From Onchocerca lupi (taxonomy: Eukaryota; Nematoda; Chromadorea; Rhabditida; Onchocercidae), in assembly GCA_028564675.1 (NCBI GenBank), contig JAOVVO010000232.1, positions 44,781 to 108,780 of the forward strand: 64,000 bases of DNA. The letters run 5' to 3'. Shown here piece by piece: positions 1-14,486 of this stretch (the stretch's first letter is position 1; each line of letters begins with the position of its first letter). A program made the position numbers and the translations under genes. A model generated the notes under the pieces. The model was not told the origin of the DNA and did no database searches. It saw only the letters and a program-made list of their open reading frames with translations.

Positions 1-764
1 AAGAAAGAGAAGAATTTAAAAATATGTAAAAATCTTAAATTTGAAAATTTCATCCTTTTCTGATGAATCACATTAAATGACATATCAAATGCCATATGGT
101 ATTAAATCAAATGGAAAAAAAGAGTAATGAATAGTGGTAAAATTAGTATATTGATTTTTATGCAGGTAAAAAAAAATTTTGCGAGACTGAAAATTTTTTT
201 TTTTTTGATTCGTAGCTTTCCGTATTTGATAGATTTTTAATATGCATAAATTAAAAATTTTAACTGGAAATTTAAGTTTTTGCTTAGCTTTTATTAATTT
301 TTTTTTTCTCTAGAAACTTTTTAAACTTTTCTTTTCATCCTTTCTTTTAGATTAAAAAGAAAAAATGGGATTGTTCCATTTTTTTTTCAGGAATATGCTT
401 GATAATTGCTCAATCATTTTTTGATTTCTTCGTCGTAACATTCCAATCTTTCTTCATTTTTTTTTTTTCGTTTGCAATAAGAAGAATATTTGTTTTCAAA
501 TTTTTGTCAGAAAACATTTTTTTTCTTTTCTATTTTAAGATATTAAAATCTGATAACTTCTTTTGTCACGAAAATGTCATCTATGACAAACTTACGAGAA
601 ATATAAACGATATAGCCTTAGGGAAGAAATATTTTTATTATTAGAGAATAACATTTTCAAATGAATATAATTAGTCAATTTTCAAATTCTTCAATCATAT
701 CACTTAGATTTATCCATTTATCATTGTTTGCATTGATGATATTTGTTACTTATAATTGAATAGA

Positions 765-1062
765 ATTATTATACGTAATTTTTATGTGTCTAAATAGAAT
801 TATTCATGCGTATAACAGAATTACTTGCAAATATAACAGAATTATCATTTAAATTTATAATAAAATTACTTGTAAGTATCATAGAATTGCTTACAGCCAA
901 AATAAAATTATTTATGTACACAATAGAATTACTTATACCTGTAATAGAATTATTTATACATAGAACAGAATTACAGGTATAACAGGGTTATGTGTAATAA
1001 AATCATTTATAACAGAATTATTTATAGGTACAGTAGAATTATTTATGCCTGTAACAGAAAAT
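765..1062. repeat. Degenerate tandem repeat, unit about 20-24 bp
   Basis: At least ten loosely spaced copies of a core resembling ATAGAATTATTTAT or ACAGAATTACTTAT follow each other. The spacers are variable, roughly 6-10 nt, and often read GCCTGTA or ACCTGTA. Individual copies differ by several substitutions, so this is an old, decaying minisatellite. It breaks apart the short reading frames that cross it. Confidence 0.75.
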
Positions 1063-3189
1063 GTTTCAATTTTTCCTCTCTTTTTTTTAGTGTAAAAATT
1101 AAACATTATAAAGAAGCACATGTCAATATAAATGAAAATCTAAATGCTCGTTTGTTCGAAATCTTAAATCTCCGAAAATTTTTAAATACGCGCCAATTTT
1201 TATGCAACGTTGCATCAAAATGTCAAATCAATCGGTGAAGAACTTGAAATGTTGTGTGAAAATGAAAAACGAACATTTATATTTTTATAAATAATAGTTA
1301 ATAGTTGCTGAGAGAAATGAAAACAAAAAAAGGAAATAATTTGAAAGAAATATGTAAAATATGCAAGTAACACATAAACATGCACAAATGGTACAATTTA
1401 AATTATTTTCAAATAAGTTTAGAAAAATATAAACCGTATATATTTATATATTTTTTTTAAACCTTTAAAGTCTTTCATTTTTTCATCTTACTGCTAACAA
1501 TTATCGATCATGATTTCCATGCTTCAACAATTTTTTGAATTTTTTTGAAATGATAAAATGCAAGGATAAAACAAAAAGAAAAATTAGTATGATTTTATAT
1601 TTAAAAAGCAAAAAAAAAAAAAAAAAAAAAAAGATTTGAAAAGAGAGAGAGAAGAATTAAAAAAGAGGAAAGATTAGAAATGTGTATCGAAAAAACAATA
1701 AAATGAGTAAATTAAAAGAAATATATACATATATAAAATTGATTTCTTGACCTTTCCTTAAAGTATTATTAATACTCCGGCGAATTGATGAAAATTGAAA
1801 AATTTTGTTTTCTCAAATTGAAAACTTTAAAATATTAATATTTATATTTGATATAATTTTATAAAATGAATGGTTGAGGTTATTATTTGGAATTATTAAG
1901 AATATATGAACGAAATAAAAGTAAATATTTATCTTGTTCTTCTCTCTATTTATTCTAATTTATTTGTTGTTGAGAATTCAAAGATAGAAGAAAAGATAAG
2001 ATTATTTCATAATAACTTGTTCTAAAAATGGAAATTTTCCCTTATTGTAATTGGAAATGAATAATCCATATTTCACAAATTTACAAAGAAATCCATACTT
2101 TTTCATATAAACAAATTTTCTCGGGACAAAGCTTGAAGATTTTTGAAAATCTTAGAAATTTGAATTAAGATTTAAAAAAATGCATATTTGGTCATTCAGA
2201 ATTGAATAGTCTCGTCACAAATTTGCAATTTTAATTCAATCCAAATTTCAAATTGATTTCTATTTTTTTCCGAATTCTTCGGTAGTCTTTTTTGAACTTT
2301 AAATTTTACCAAATTTTCGAAATCTTTTTTAAATTTCATTTTTTCAGTTTTGAATTCTGTCCAAATTTCGATTTGTTTTTTTCTTTTTTTTTTTTATTTT
2401 TTGAATTCTCAGATAAATGTTTATTTTCAACTTTAAGTCGAACAGAGTTTTTAAAATCTTCCTGCCTGAGATTCTCTTTTTTCATCCTTAAATTCTATTA
2501 AAAATTTGATATTTCTATTCTGATATAATAAGATGAAATTTTCTTTCTGAAAAAATTTATTATTTCAAAATGGATGAGAGCATGAGATTTGCTAAATTAT
2601 ATCAACTTGAAAGCACTTTTGAAAATAATATATATGAAGAAAAATGATTAAACAAGACGGAAATATGAGTTTTTCTGTTTTCTTTTTTGTCTAGGCTGCT
2701 CGTATTTTATAAGCCTTACATATTTGACTTAGCCTAAGGCCTTTTTTCACATATACAAGCCTAGGAATGCTTAAAACTTAGAATAGTCGACCAACTGAGA
2801 ATAATATTCCCAAAAAAAAAAAAGAGGAAATTGAATAAATAATTAAGGAAGCGCAAGAAGCACTTTTATCTCCTTTTTTTTTTTTTTGGCTTCTCTCATA
2901 TCTTTAAAATGCCATCTATTTAAATTGGATTGAATACAATATTTTTTAAAATATTCAATTCAAATTATTTATTATTTCAGTATTTAATTATACGATATAA
3001 TTATTATATCATATCAAATTATGAAAATTTTAAAATTTTCTAAAAATAAAAAAAAAAAGTAATTACATTGCTCATTTTCCCTTCCTCTTTTTCTCTTTTT
3101 TTTTTTTTTGTTTTAGCCAAGAAATTTTATAGCTTTCAGCAATACTAAGCCAAAAAGCAATTGAATTTTTTTTTTTGGATGCACTTCTA

Positions 3190-3302
3190 TAATGCGCGCA
3201 AGCATGCAGATACATGCATGCATAAATGATGAATGCATGCAGCATGAATATATCAATAAATTTACTCATTTAAAATATGCAAAATGCATGCATGCAACAA
3301 GC
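3190..3302. repeat. ATGCATGC/GCATGCA cluster
   Basis: Several copies of the palindrome ATGCATGC or GCATGCA occur within about 110 bp, with lone GCATG words between them. It could be simple-sequence expansion of an alternating purine-pyrimidine motif or a cluster of protein-binding sites. The sequence does not decide between these. Confidence 0.55.
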
Positions 3303-3888
3303 AGTTGTTCAATTTACAATGATTTTTGCATTTTTTTTTTTTTTTCAAACATTTGCTTCTCAAATAATTTTTGCAAATTTATGTTAAAAAGGAGCAAAAA
3401 TAAAAGAAATTTTTTTTTTTTTAAAGCAGCAAAAAAAATGAAAACTTTTTTCTTGAAATCATTACCGAAAAAAAATCTAGAAAATAAAAAATCGAGACAA
3501 GATATGATGGGAAAGGAAATCTTTTCTAATTACAAAATTACCGAATTTCAATCAATCCATGCTTAACTTCAATCGTATGCAAAGTAATTATAGAAAGAGA
3601 AGTTGCACACTCATATTTAATTTTAAATTTAAATTCAAATATGGAACAATTCGAATTTTCTTCAAGAAATCTCAAAAAACTAATTTGAGAAAAATTCCTC
3701 CAATTCTTAGGAATTTAGAAAATCAGAAATGATAGAAAACATGAAATCAGAAAACAATATCGTTTCAAAATATTATCTCTGATGTTCGACATACTAAAAC
3801 AAAAAAATTTGATTTTGCAACTCTTTCCGGATGAAATTTAGAATTAGAAAAGATTTAATTGGGAATTTTAATCTATCAATGAAATTCT

Positions 3889-3979
3889 GTATCAATAAAT
3901 CAACCAATTAAATCTAGTAATCAATAAATCAACCAATTAAATCTAGTAATCAATAAATCAACCAATTAAATCTATTAAT
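3889..3979 (+). repeat. 29-bp direct repeat, three copies
   Basis: The unit begins ATCAATAAATCAACCAAT and ends in AAATCTAGTA. It occurs three times in tandem, with the third copy diverging only at its last bases. Near-identity of the copies points to recent duplication. There is no coding potential. Confidence 0.85.
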
Positions 3980-4449
3980 AGTTAAAATAATGAATACAAT
4001 ACTTGTTTAAATTATTCAATTTCCTATTAAAATTTTTAAATAGTACGAAATTTTAAATTTAATCAAGATACATATCAAAGTATTAAAGTTATCGATTCCA
4101 TCATTTCGTTATTATATAATATTTGCGTTTGAAAATTAAAGATAAAATATTAGTTCCTTTCTTCTTGTGAATGAAAATAATTGAAAATAATTATGCAAAT
4201 TAGTGAAATTTTCATTAATTCTAAATTATACAATTATATAATTAACTAATTTATCAAACTTTTCAATTTAATTCATTTTAATGATTCTTAAAAATTATAT
4301 ATCATATTATGAGAAAAAACAATCAAACAATCCATTAGTTATTAAAACGGATTTCTAATTAATTCAAATTATACGGATTCATTTTTACAATTTTTACAAA
4401 CATTACATTCTCTAAATTTTTTCTAAAATTTAAAATTCCCTTTCTTTTT

Positions 4450-4484
<35 letters not shown>

Positions 4485-5993
4485 AATAGATGATGAATTT
4501 TACGTTTTCATATATATATATCTATGGAAATTATTTACGGTAAAATGAATTCATCAAAGGATATCTTTTCGGAAGAAAAAAAGGGGCATCGATTCTCTTA
4601 TCGTAATAATTGATCTTGATCAAGTTTACGGTAAATTACACCGTATATATCCAATAAATGTCATATGATGTCAACTCAATTTATGAAATTCTTCTTTCAT
4701 TTGAAAAATATATAACCAAAAAAAAAAAAAAAAAAAAAAAATGAAAATAATAACATTTCCTTTCTATATTACAATTCGCCACTACAAAAATTTTTGCTTT
4801 TTCTGTTTTCTTCGTGTTCCATTTTTGAAATAATTTGAAAAAAAAAAAAAAAAGAATGAAAAAAAAGAAGATAATATAAAGTTTTGGTTTGGATTGATAA
4901 AATCATTTATGAATATTTCATTCTTCTTTATTATTTTGAAAATATCAAAAAGGAATATATAAGAGGAAAAGAAAAGTAGAGGAAAAGGAATTTGAATAGA
5001 TTTTTTTAAAAAAAAAAGGAAAGGAAAAGTTATTAGAATTTTTAGTTTTTTTCAGTTTTCATTTCCTTCTTTTTTTACGATTTTGATTAAATTTATGTAT
5101 TTCGAAAAGATTTATTAGAATCATCATATCTTTTACATTTTGCTTTACCTCCGCTTTTCTTTTTTCTTTTTTTCTTTCGTTTTTTTTACCTAATTATTCA
5201 GTATTTAATTCTTTCGATTTAGTTCTAATTCATTCGGTCGGACTAATGTTTAATTCATTTGATCGTTCAAATATCTAATTTATTTCATTTGATCTAATAG
5301 GCATGAAATTTCACATGTGAGTTATTAAGTTTTTGAGATTTGGCGATTTCAATTTAAAATATATTATTTCACTTTTTCAATTCAATCTATTCAATGACTG
5401 AATAGTCAAACAAGAAATTGGAATTGTTCGGTAAATTCTTTCATCGACGAATAAACTGGATTTATTATTATTCTCTTCTCCCTCATATTATTTCAAATAT
5501 TCGAGTGAAAATATTCCGGATATTACTTTTCCAATATTTATTTCTCTAAAAGTTTCAAATTTATTTTTTTTCACAGGTTAGATAAAATTATATCTCTTTT
5601 TTTTGAATCTACTTAGCTTATTATCCGTTAATTGTAAGTTAATCATAATTTCCTAAAAAAAAATTTCAATTTTTTGAGCAAATGCTTTTTTAACAGACTT
5701 TCTTTATCGTATTCCCTTATCGTACTATGGAGAAGATTAAACGCGGTGTTACTGTATTCCTTTAATTGATAAATTTATAAATATAGGAAAATAAATAGAG
5801 AAATACAATGTTTTGAGCAAAAGATTTGTTAATGAAATGTTCATTATCTTATCCATTACCGTAATGAAAGAGGTTGAAAGTAGTATTACCATATTCTTTT
5901 AATGAATAAAATATTTGTATATAAAAGTAAATTGGTAGATAAATAGATAGATAAATATAATTCAATTGTTTGTAAATATTACATTTATTCCAG

Positions 5994-6104
5994 TATTATT
6001 TTCTAGTTTACCTGGTATACTTTCAATGTATACAGTAGCTAAGTCTCCTTCATATACCGTCGATTTGAATTGTTATTACTATATGCGAACTACGGTACCA
6101 TCAG
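5994..6104 (+). CDS. Possible upstream exon of the RasGAP-like gene
   Basis: A pyrimidine-rich acceptor (TTTATTCCAG) is followed by 111 open bases and a GGTAATC donor. The exon ends in phase 1, and the exon at 11,010 needs exactly that phase. The peptide includes MYTVAKSPSYTVDLN, with an ATG at 6,026. It could therefore be an internal exon or an alternative first exon of the gap-2-like gene. No family similarity is visible in the 36 residues, and the 4.9-kb gap to the next shared exon weakens the case. Phase fit and splice signals are the only support. Confidence 0.35.
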
Positions 6105-8863
6105 GTAATCTCTTTCTTGTTTATCGCTTTCATTCGGGATTCATTCAGCATTTTCCATTTTTTATCAAAATTTAAATGAAAAGAATAAAAACGAAAGAAA
6201 AGAAATGAAACATACTGTGATATTTCTATTTAAAAGAAAATTAGAATTCCGTAAAAAAACTACAGTAAGAGAGAATGAAATTCACTTAATACCTACTTAT
6301 CGTAGTCATATTCTGTAAAAAAATATATCCGTTATTTGAGTGGAAAAACATTTGGTAAAGTTTCCATTTTTCTATTTTGTAAAGCAAGTTACATTAAGAG
6401 AAAATAAAATTCATTAAATATTTAATTATTGTAGCCATATTTTAGTAATTTTATGCTAATATCTAAAATATCTATTATTTTGATTGCATTTTTGGTTCGT
6501 ATTATTAATTTCGATTTTTTTTTCTCATAGTTACTTTAAAAAAAATTATTCGCAAAAAATTTAATCAATTTGAAATTGCGAACTTATTAACTTATTTATT
6601 TTCTTGAAATACTTAAAGAACAAAAATTTTCATTTATTTCGTGTTGTTATTTTATGCATGCGAAGATCTTTTATTATAATTACTATCTTTTTTTTTTTTC
6701 AAATTTATTTTAATACATTTATTTGAAATTATATTTAATCAAGTAATAAACTACAGTCAAATATCGATTCGTTAGTAGCTAGAATTTCTACAATTTTCAA
6801 ATATCATCATAAGAAATGCATTGCATAAATTAATTTAAATTGGAATGAATCGAATTAAATAAAACAAAATAATATAATCTTAATTTAAATTGATAAAGAC
6901 TTAATTAAACTGTTTCAAGCTGGGTTTATTGAATTGAATTAAATTTAGTTTAAAATTATGATCGAATTTTATTCATATCAAAATTGCTTTCATTGAAAAG
7001 TAATGGATTTTAATTTTAATTAATTTTATCATTTATGCTAAAATAGATGTAAATTAATTTGATACTAAATCTTCTTATCAGAATATAGCTGTAGGGTATT
7101 TAAATAATAATTTAATTTGCCAAGGGATTAGCAAAATATGCACTGATCAGAAATTTGAGATAATCTAATTAGCGCAATTAATTGGCTTTGTCAAATGAAG
7201 CATTAATGCTTTCCTTTGTTCTTAAATTTTTATTGCCTTTTCCGATCCATTTATGATATATTTCAAGTTCCTTAATGAATCATTAATTAGTCCGTCGATT
7301 AATTAGTCCTATCAATCAGTCATTTATCACTTCAACCCAGAAAACAGTAATTGAGGTATTAGAATTAAATATTATTTTTTTTTTTTTTTTTTTGAATTAA
7401 TTAAGCCACCAAATAAATTATGCTTTTCTCTCTGCCATCATCATTCATTGCTGTATCGTTCTTCTTTCGGCATAAAACTGTTCAAGGAATATTTCAAAAC
7501 TCCTATACTTTTAGGAATTTTAATTACTTTTCTCTTCATTATCATATTCATATAATTAATTCATAATTAATTAAGTAAAATTTTGAATATTCCAAATTGC
7601 AAGAGAAAAATACTGCTATTTTCTAAAAAATTTGGAAAAATTTACATTCCTATGGGAATCATTATTGCAAATATTTTCATTTAACTGATTAAATTGATTT
7701 AAATTAAATTAATTATGCATTTGATGCTTCTATATTTGTAGCAAAATTAGTGATAATTAATAATTATAATTGCAATAAATTCTATTAATTATATCAAAAA
7801 TTGCATTGGTAACAGTATTAATATGATCCATAACTTTGTCCACTCTGTGGTCCACCTATTAAGTAGCAGTATTGATTGGGGTCATTCAAACTATGACGTC
7901 ATCTGGCAGTATGTGTCCATCACTATGTGACAATATTCATTTGGAACTTGGGTCATTCGAGACTCTGTGTCCATCACTATATAGCAATATTACTTTGAAC
8001 TCTGGGGTCATTCGAGATTATATGTCCACTACTATAAGAGAAATATTAATTTGGTCACTCGAAAGTATGTGTCCATCAAACATATTAAGATGGTCATTCG
8101 GTGGACTATATGTCCACTACTATGTAATATAATCCATTTCCAATGTTATATTACATATTTCTTCTTTAAAAATCATTTATTTTTAATCTATTGTTTAAAA
8201 TTTTTTTGGATTTATTGATCAAAAATGGCGCTCTGATCATTTTCATTATTCGAAAAATTTGACCTTTTTGATCAAATGTGAATGTTGTAATTTGAGTGTG
8301 CTCGGAAAACATTACATTTCTCCTTATAATTCAAGTAAACTAGTATTAAGATCTAATTTCCATTACATAAATCTATCAAAAATGAATATACAAATTTGTT
8401 ACCTAAATTTTCGAGAATTTTATTGTCAATTATTTGAATGACACTTGTAGATATATGCAAATATAAAAATTTAAATTTAAAGTAACTGTACGAAATTTTA
8501 GTGTCAAACAAGTTATAACTTGATTTTCCTCAATTTCATCATCAATTTTTGAAATTTCTTCTTGTTCTGCTAAAGAATTCACTATTTCTCCCGTACGAAA
8601 TATTTAACTTTGTTTGAGAAAGTTTGATAAAAACTGGATCAAAATTTCACTCAACCTATTTTGCTTCATCTATATTACTCACTCCATTTCTCAAATTTTT
8701 CCATATTGTGTAAATTTTTAATTTCTGACAGCAATATTTTTATGAATATTTTTCTTATTTAAGACAAAATTTTGACGAATTTTTCTTGATATCCAGCAAT
8801 TTTTTTCTTGATATATACGTTCAAATTAATTTTTGTTACACATTGCATCTAAATGAATATTCC

Positions 8864-8896
<33 letters not shown>

Positions 8897-9542
8897 AAGA
8901 ATTTTGAAAGTTTTTACTTTTATCCATCAATTTCTAGGAACAATGATTCGAAATGCTAGATTGTTTCTACTTTTTTTTTTTTTTTTTTTTTTAATAATAC
9001 AAAATTATATACGCCATTTTGATCGATAAGTTCGGAAAAATTCTATCTAAACAATAGTATTCAAAATCTGAAAACATTAATTCATACCTTTATTTTTTTT
9101 TCTCGGATTCAAAAAATCTGTTTTTTCTACTTTTTCTACTTGATAGAACTTCATCTTCACATAGCTTTATCGCTGCGACAAGTTTTGTAATCAAAAATAA
9201 TCTCTTATCTTATCAAAATTATGAGATAATAACTTTTAATCTTATTTTGGAGCTGAGAAAAAACGAAAAAAAAAAAAGAAACGAAATCTTAAATTTTTAA
9301 TTTTTCTCTTTTCAATAATTATTTTGATTTTGAAAAGAAGAAAAAAAACAAAATAAAACTTCTAAAAGAAGTCAATTTAATGAATGATTGCAAAATAATT
9401 AAACTTATCATTCGTATCAATAAATCAATCATATATATTAACTGATCACGCTGTAACGATTGATTTAATATTATTTTTTCTATTCAATTCAGATTTACAA
9501 AAAATTTGATTTAATCATAAGAAAATAATAAAAATAAGAATA
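6105..9542. other. Non-coding AT-rich interval
   Basis: Apart from the 7.83-8.13 kb minisatellite I see no supported gene here. There are two long T tracts near 8,865-8,895 and 8,970-8,995 and scattered A/T runs. It is probably an intron or the promoter region of the gap-2-like gene. Confidence 0.55.
7828..8128 (+). repeat. Degenerate tandem repeat with ATGTCC(A) core, unit about 50-60 bp
   Basis: Five or more copies share the order GTGTCCATCACTAT, then AATATT, then TTTGG and GGTCATTCGAGA. Spacing shrinks in the later copies. One copy reads ATGTCCACTACTATAAG and the last ATGTCCACTACTATGTA. An 86-codon reading frame runs through the array, but it is explained by the repeat and shows no protein family signature. 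Confidence 0.8.
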
Positions 9543-12500
9543 ATGGCTAATAATTTCACTATTAATATCATATTTAATCCATGGATTGTCAATCAAAATT
9601 TCTTAAATGCAATTCCAGAAGAAAGAAATAGTTATAATGAGGGTAATTTTTTCTTTTTTTTTTTTTTCCTAATCTTTAAACAAAATTTATGATTCAAAAT
9701 TTCAAAGTTTAAAATTTTTTTTTTTTCAAAATTTGAATTTAAAATTTTTTAATTTCTTCAAAAATTTTCAAATTTTAACTTCGTAAAATAATTAATGTAA
9801 TTTAAGTTGAAGTATTTTGGAGCAAATGAAATTTGTTTGTTCAATTAGTATTTTTTATGTTCAGTTATTTCAAGGATTTGTTTGTTTAATCAAACTTCAT
9901 GATTTATTTATAATTGCAATCAATTTCTATTTAATGGACTGTTTTCATTGATTCATAAAGAAAAAATAATGAATTTAAAATTGAAAAAAAATTGAATTTG
10001 AAAAAAAAATTGAATTTGAAAATTGAATTTTAAAAAATGAATTTTAAAAATTGAATTTTATTTTCGTTAAATTGATTACAGTTATAAACATCAGAAAATT
10101 CGCATATTTCTTTATCGTAAACTTTACGAAATAATTTTATTTAATCATTTTTTGACAGTTTATTAAATTTTAATTAAAGCAAGTATTTCGTTCTTTTTTT
10201 GATATAATTCCATTCATTCATTCATTTTGCTAATAAATTAACTTTTAGAAGTTTGGTAAGTTTTACCAAAATTTTAATTAAATGAACAAATTTACCTCGA
10301 AGTATTGTCTTTAAATTTCAAAATATGCAAAATTATTTTTGAATTATATTTCAAATCAATAATGAATATTCGATTATCTGTTTAACGAAGAAAATAGATG
10401 AAAGACTGTATTTGTCATTCATTAGTATGCATTATACATAAAGATATTATGATTTTTATGACAAATTATCATGAAATGATTTAAATTTCAAAATATTTAA
10501 TTTTCAAAAAATATGCGATAAATATAGAAGATTATTATTCTCATTACATTTTATTAAGCAAAATTTTAATTAAAATTGCAGAAAATTAACAAAATGATTA
10601 TTTTCTAGTCACTTAGGTATCATTTGCTGAAAAAAATTGAGTTTTTCATTAAAATTTTTATTCATATTTAATTTTAATATGGTAAAATTTCAAAAATTAT
10701 TGTATTATATTCATCATTCGGCACAAAAAAAAAAGGAAGCACAAACATTGTATGGATGATTTTTTCAAATTTTTAGTAAATTTTAACAGGTTTAATAAAT
10801 TTACAGAACTAAGTCATTGCATCAAAACTGACAAGATTATTAAAAATTTATTTTTAAATTTTAATTTTTGTTTATTTTCAAATATGATGAAATTAATTTA
10901 TTTCAAAAAATTAATTTATTCAAAAAAAATAAATTTATTTTTGAATTTCAATATTTTTTAACCTTAAATTTAATTGATGAAATAAATATTTTCTTGATTT
11001 ATGTTTCAGAACCATGCTTTGACCGGATGACGTTGGATCGCCACGTGTGGCAAAATACTAATACGGAACGTGGAAATAACGGCATCCCACGTAATGTACC
11101 AACTATTGCTCGTAATGGTACCTCTCATCAGGTTTGCTGCTTAATTATAGTTAATTTAGCTTGGTTTAATGGAAATTAATTCGCGAATCATAATTATTGA
11201 TATACAAAATAAAGGAATTGACCATTATATGAATAATAATTAATAGTATGAATAATAATATGATTTCATATATGATTAAATTAGTAATGTAATTATTATT
11301 AATATGATTAAAAAATTTCCAAATTAGTTCTACTTATAATACTTAAAATTTGATATTGCAATATTGAATAATGTTTTTTTTTAATTCATTTTATGTTTCA
11401 TTTTTGCCAATTAATTAATTAAACTAATTATGAATAAATATTATCTGCATTAACTGGAGATAAATATCTATTATTTATATATGGTAGAATCAAAATTATA
11501 TATATATATACTTATGAATAATTAAAAATACTGCAGCAGTATTATGAATCACCAATATTACGGTAACGATTTTTACCGATTCTTACGGTAACAAATTTAG
11601 CATATAAGGAGCTTACGGTAGCACCGATTTATTTTTTCATCTTTTTTTGCATTTAGCTATCATTAAGACATTCTTTCTTTTTTATCTTTGATATTTCATA
11701 TGAAATAAGAATTTTTAAAATAAAAAAGGATAGAAGACGAGAGATAAGGTGCGGAATGCGGATGAAAATAACGAATTGAAAAAAAAAAAAGAAATTGAAT
11801 TGGTAAAGACGATTGGAAGATTTAAAAGAGAAAATGATAGACTGAGATAAGATAAAATCATTAAGAAAATATAATTATTAGAAATCCTTAGTATAACTTT
11901 TAATAAATAAGACTTTTATGGTTAAGAAATATTTTTAATTTTTATTTTTTCCTGATCAAAAAATTAGAAAAAATGAAAACTTCTATTCTAAAAAAAAAAA
12001 AAAAAAAAAAAAAACGAAAAAATTGATGAATCTTCATAATATTCTAATACAATGAAAATTATTGTGGGCATTATTCTTTAATTAAAAAAAAAATTTTGAT
12101 AAAATAATTCTATAAAACCAAAATATATTCTTAATGAAACTAAAATTTCGTCAAACTGGGATGGAATTGGTGACAGAAAGGAAATTAACCAATTAATTAT
12201 TAATCTTCATTCATAGATATTGTTGAGCGATAAGAAGTGAAATGTCTTTGTTTCCTTAATTCCATCTCAAATAAAACCAATCAAATATACTGATAAATTT
12301 TTTAAATTCAGACATATTTTCAGAATATTTCTATCCAGCATAAATCATCAATTTAAGTCTATTTTAATTCCTTTGATTTAAAAAAAAAAAAAAAAAAAGA
12401 AAGGAAAAGATTTCAATGGATTTAGTTCAAATTATTTGCTTACCAAGTTTCTTTTTTTACAATCAGAAATTGAAGGTAATGAAACTAAAGTTATTTGCGT

Positions 12501-14455
12501 TAACTATTAGTTTCGAAGTTTTACATCTATTTATTGAGCAATTTATCAACTTAATAAGTCCTTTCTTTTTTTTTTTCTTTTTTTATTGTGCAATTTATTA
12601 AGTAAATGAGTTCTTTATTAGATAAGTCATTAAAGTTGATGAATTTTTGCATTTTCATTATTTATTGTTCAAATCTATTAAGTTAATGAGACTTTTAATT
12701 TATCAAGTTAACAAGTTTTTTTTTTCCTTCTGTATATTGAGCAATTTATCAAGTTAATGAATTCCTTTTTTTTTTTTTCCTTCTGTATATTGAGCAATTT
12801 ATCAAGTTAATGAGTTCCTCTTTTTTTTTCTTTCTTTCTTTTTTTCTCCTATCTATATGATTTGAGCGAATAAACGAGTGTTATATTATTGGAAAAAAAA
12901 ATTGAATATATGAGATGAAAATCAAAATTAATTTCTAAAAAATATTAAAATTAATTGGATGAAAAAATTTATACTGAATACTTATGGCCCAAAGAAAATG
13001 TAGAAAAGATTGACGGCTAAGCATAAAAATGTTTTAAATGAAGCAAATTTTGGTTGTCAAAAGGAAAATGAGACAAAGAAAAAAATTGGCTCAAAGAATA
13101 GTTTGGCTTTGGCCACATGAATGATCATGATAAAAGAGCCTATTACTACTAGCCTTAAGATTTTTACAATGAATGTAAATAGATTGAATCAAGTGAAAAT
13201 CTTGTCAACATCAATCTTCTTCTCATTCTCGATATCTCGACAAATATGCAACCAAGAATATCAGCATATCGATTTAGGCTTATTTTTGCATTAACTTTTA
13301 TTTTTCATTTGAATATAGGACTTTTTGTTTATTTATTGTTTTGTTTATTTGTTTATTTGTTTATTCGTTTATTTGTTTTTTAAGTTGCTCAATATGTAAT
13401 GATTCTTTGAGATTTCATCAAATAATCTCTTTCTCGAAATGTGAAAAAAAAAAATTATCTGTATAAAAATCAAAATCATACTGCTATCAATTATAATTAG
13501 ACTTATTTCTGCATTAACTCATAAATTTTAATTTTTATTTAAATACAAAAAAAGAAATTTCTTTTATTTATTTATTTTCCATTTATCTTTTTTTATTTAT
13601 TTATTCGTTTATTCTTGTATTACTCGGTAATTAATGATTTTTTAAGGTGTTATTTATTACAAATATTAAAATTTCCTAAGAATTTGCAAAAAAAAAAAAA
13701 AAAAGATAATTAATTTTCTCTTTACTGCAAATATTTTTTTTCTTTTTCTCTGACATAGTAATCGAATATTTTTGAGAATTTTAAATCGTTTATGTAAAAT
13801 TTCAAAAATTATAATTTGTGGGAAAATTTTTTTCATTTATTTGCATTATTTGCTCGAAATTTATTATTATCGTCTGAATAATCTCAAATAAACAGAAAAT
13901 TTTCTTGTAAATTAAAATTTTAAAAATTGCAGAAAATTCTTTTATTTTTTAAAAAAAGAAAAAAAATGAATTGGAATTGGTGAGAAATAAATTTATATTG
14001 ACTGCTTTCTTTCTCTTTTTCTGTTTTTATATTTTTTTCTATTTTTTTTTTTTTACAAGATAGATTTTAAAAAATTTGAAAAAAATTTTTAAATTAATAA
14101 AAGCTGAAAATATCAATGATTGGTAGAGGAAGTTAAAAAAAAAAGCGAAAAAAATGATAAAATGGAAGAAAAAATAATTGATAATAGCAAATGTTTGAAA
14201 TTTGATGAAATGAGATTAGAAATAAAAATATAAATAAGTTTAGTGAAGAATAATATATTAGCATATTACACAAAATTTAAAAGTTTTTATTTCATCATCG
14301 AATGTAATATTAAAATTGTAATAAATAATTTATTAGTAAGCTTAAGTTTAAAATTACTAATAAATATTAGTTTAGTATTTGTTTGAAATTCAGTTTCTTT
14401 CAAATCTTTTCACAACAACAACAACGATAACAACAGCAAGTTTGTTAGTCGTAAC

Positions 14456-14486
<31 letters not shown>

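Larger units (their letters stand above)
1..5993. other. Gene-poor AT-rich flank
   Basis: I see no convincing coding exon in this stretch. It consists of very AT-rich sequence with many A or T runs of 10-40 nt. Three local repeats are listed separately: a degenerate repeat near 0.76-1.06 kb, an ATGCATGC cluster near 3.2 kb and a 29-bp triplicate near 3.9 kb. It could contain far-upstream exons or the promoter of the RasGAP-like gene that follows, but nothing in the sequence proves this. Confidence 0.6.
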
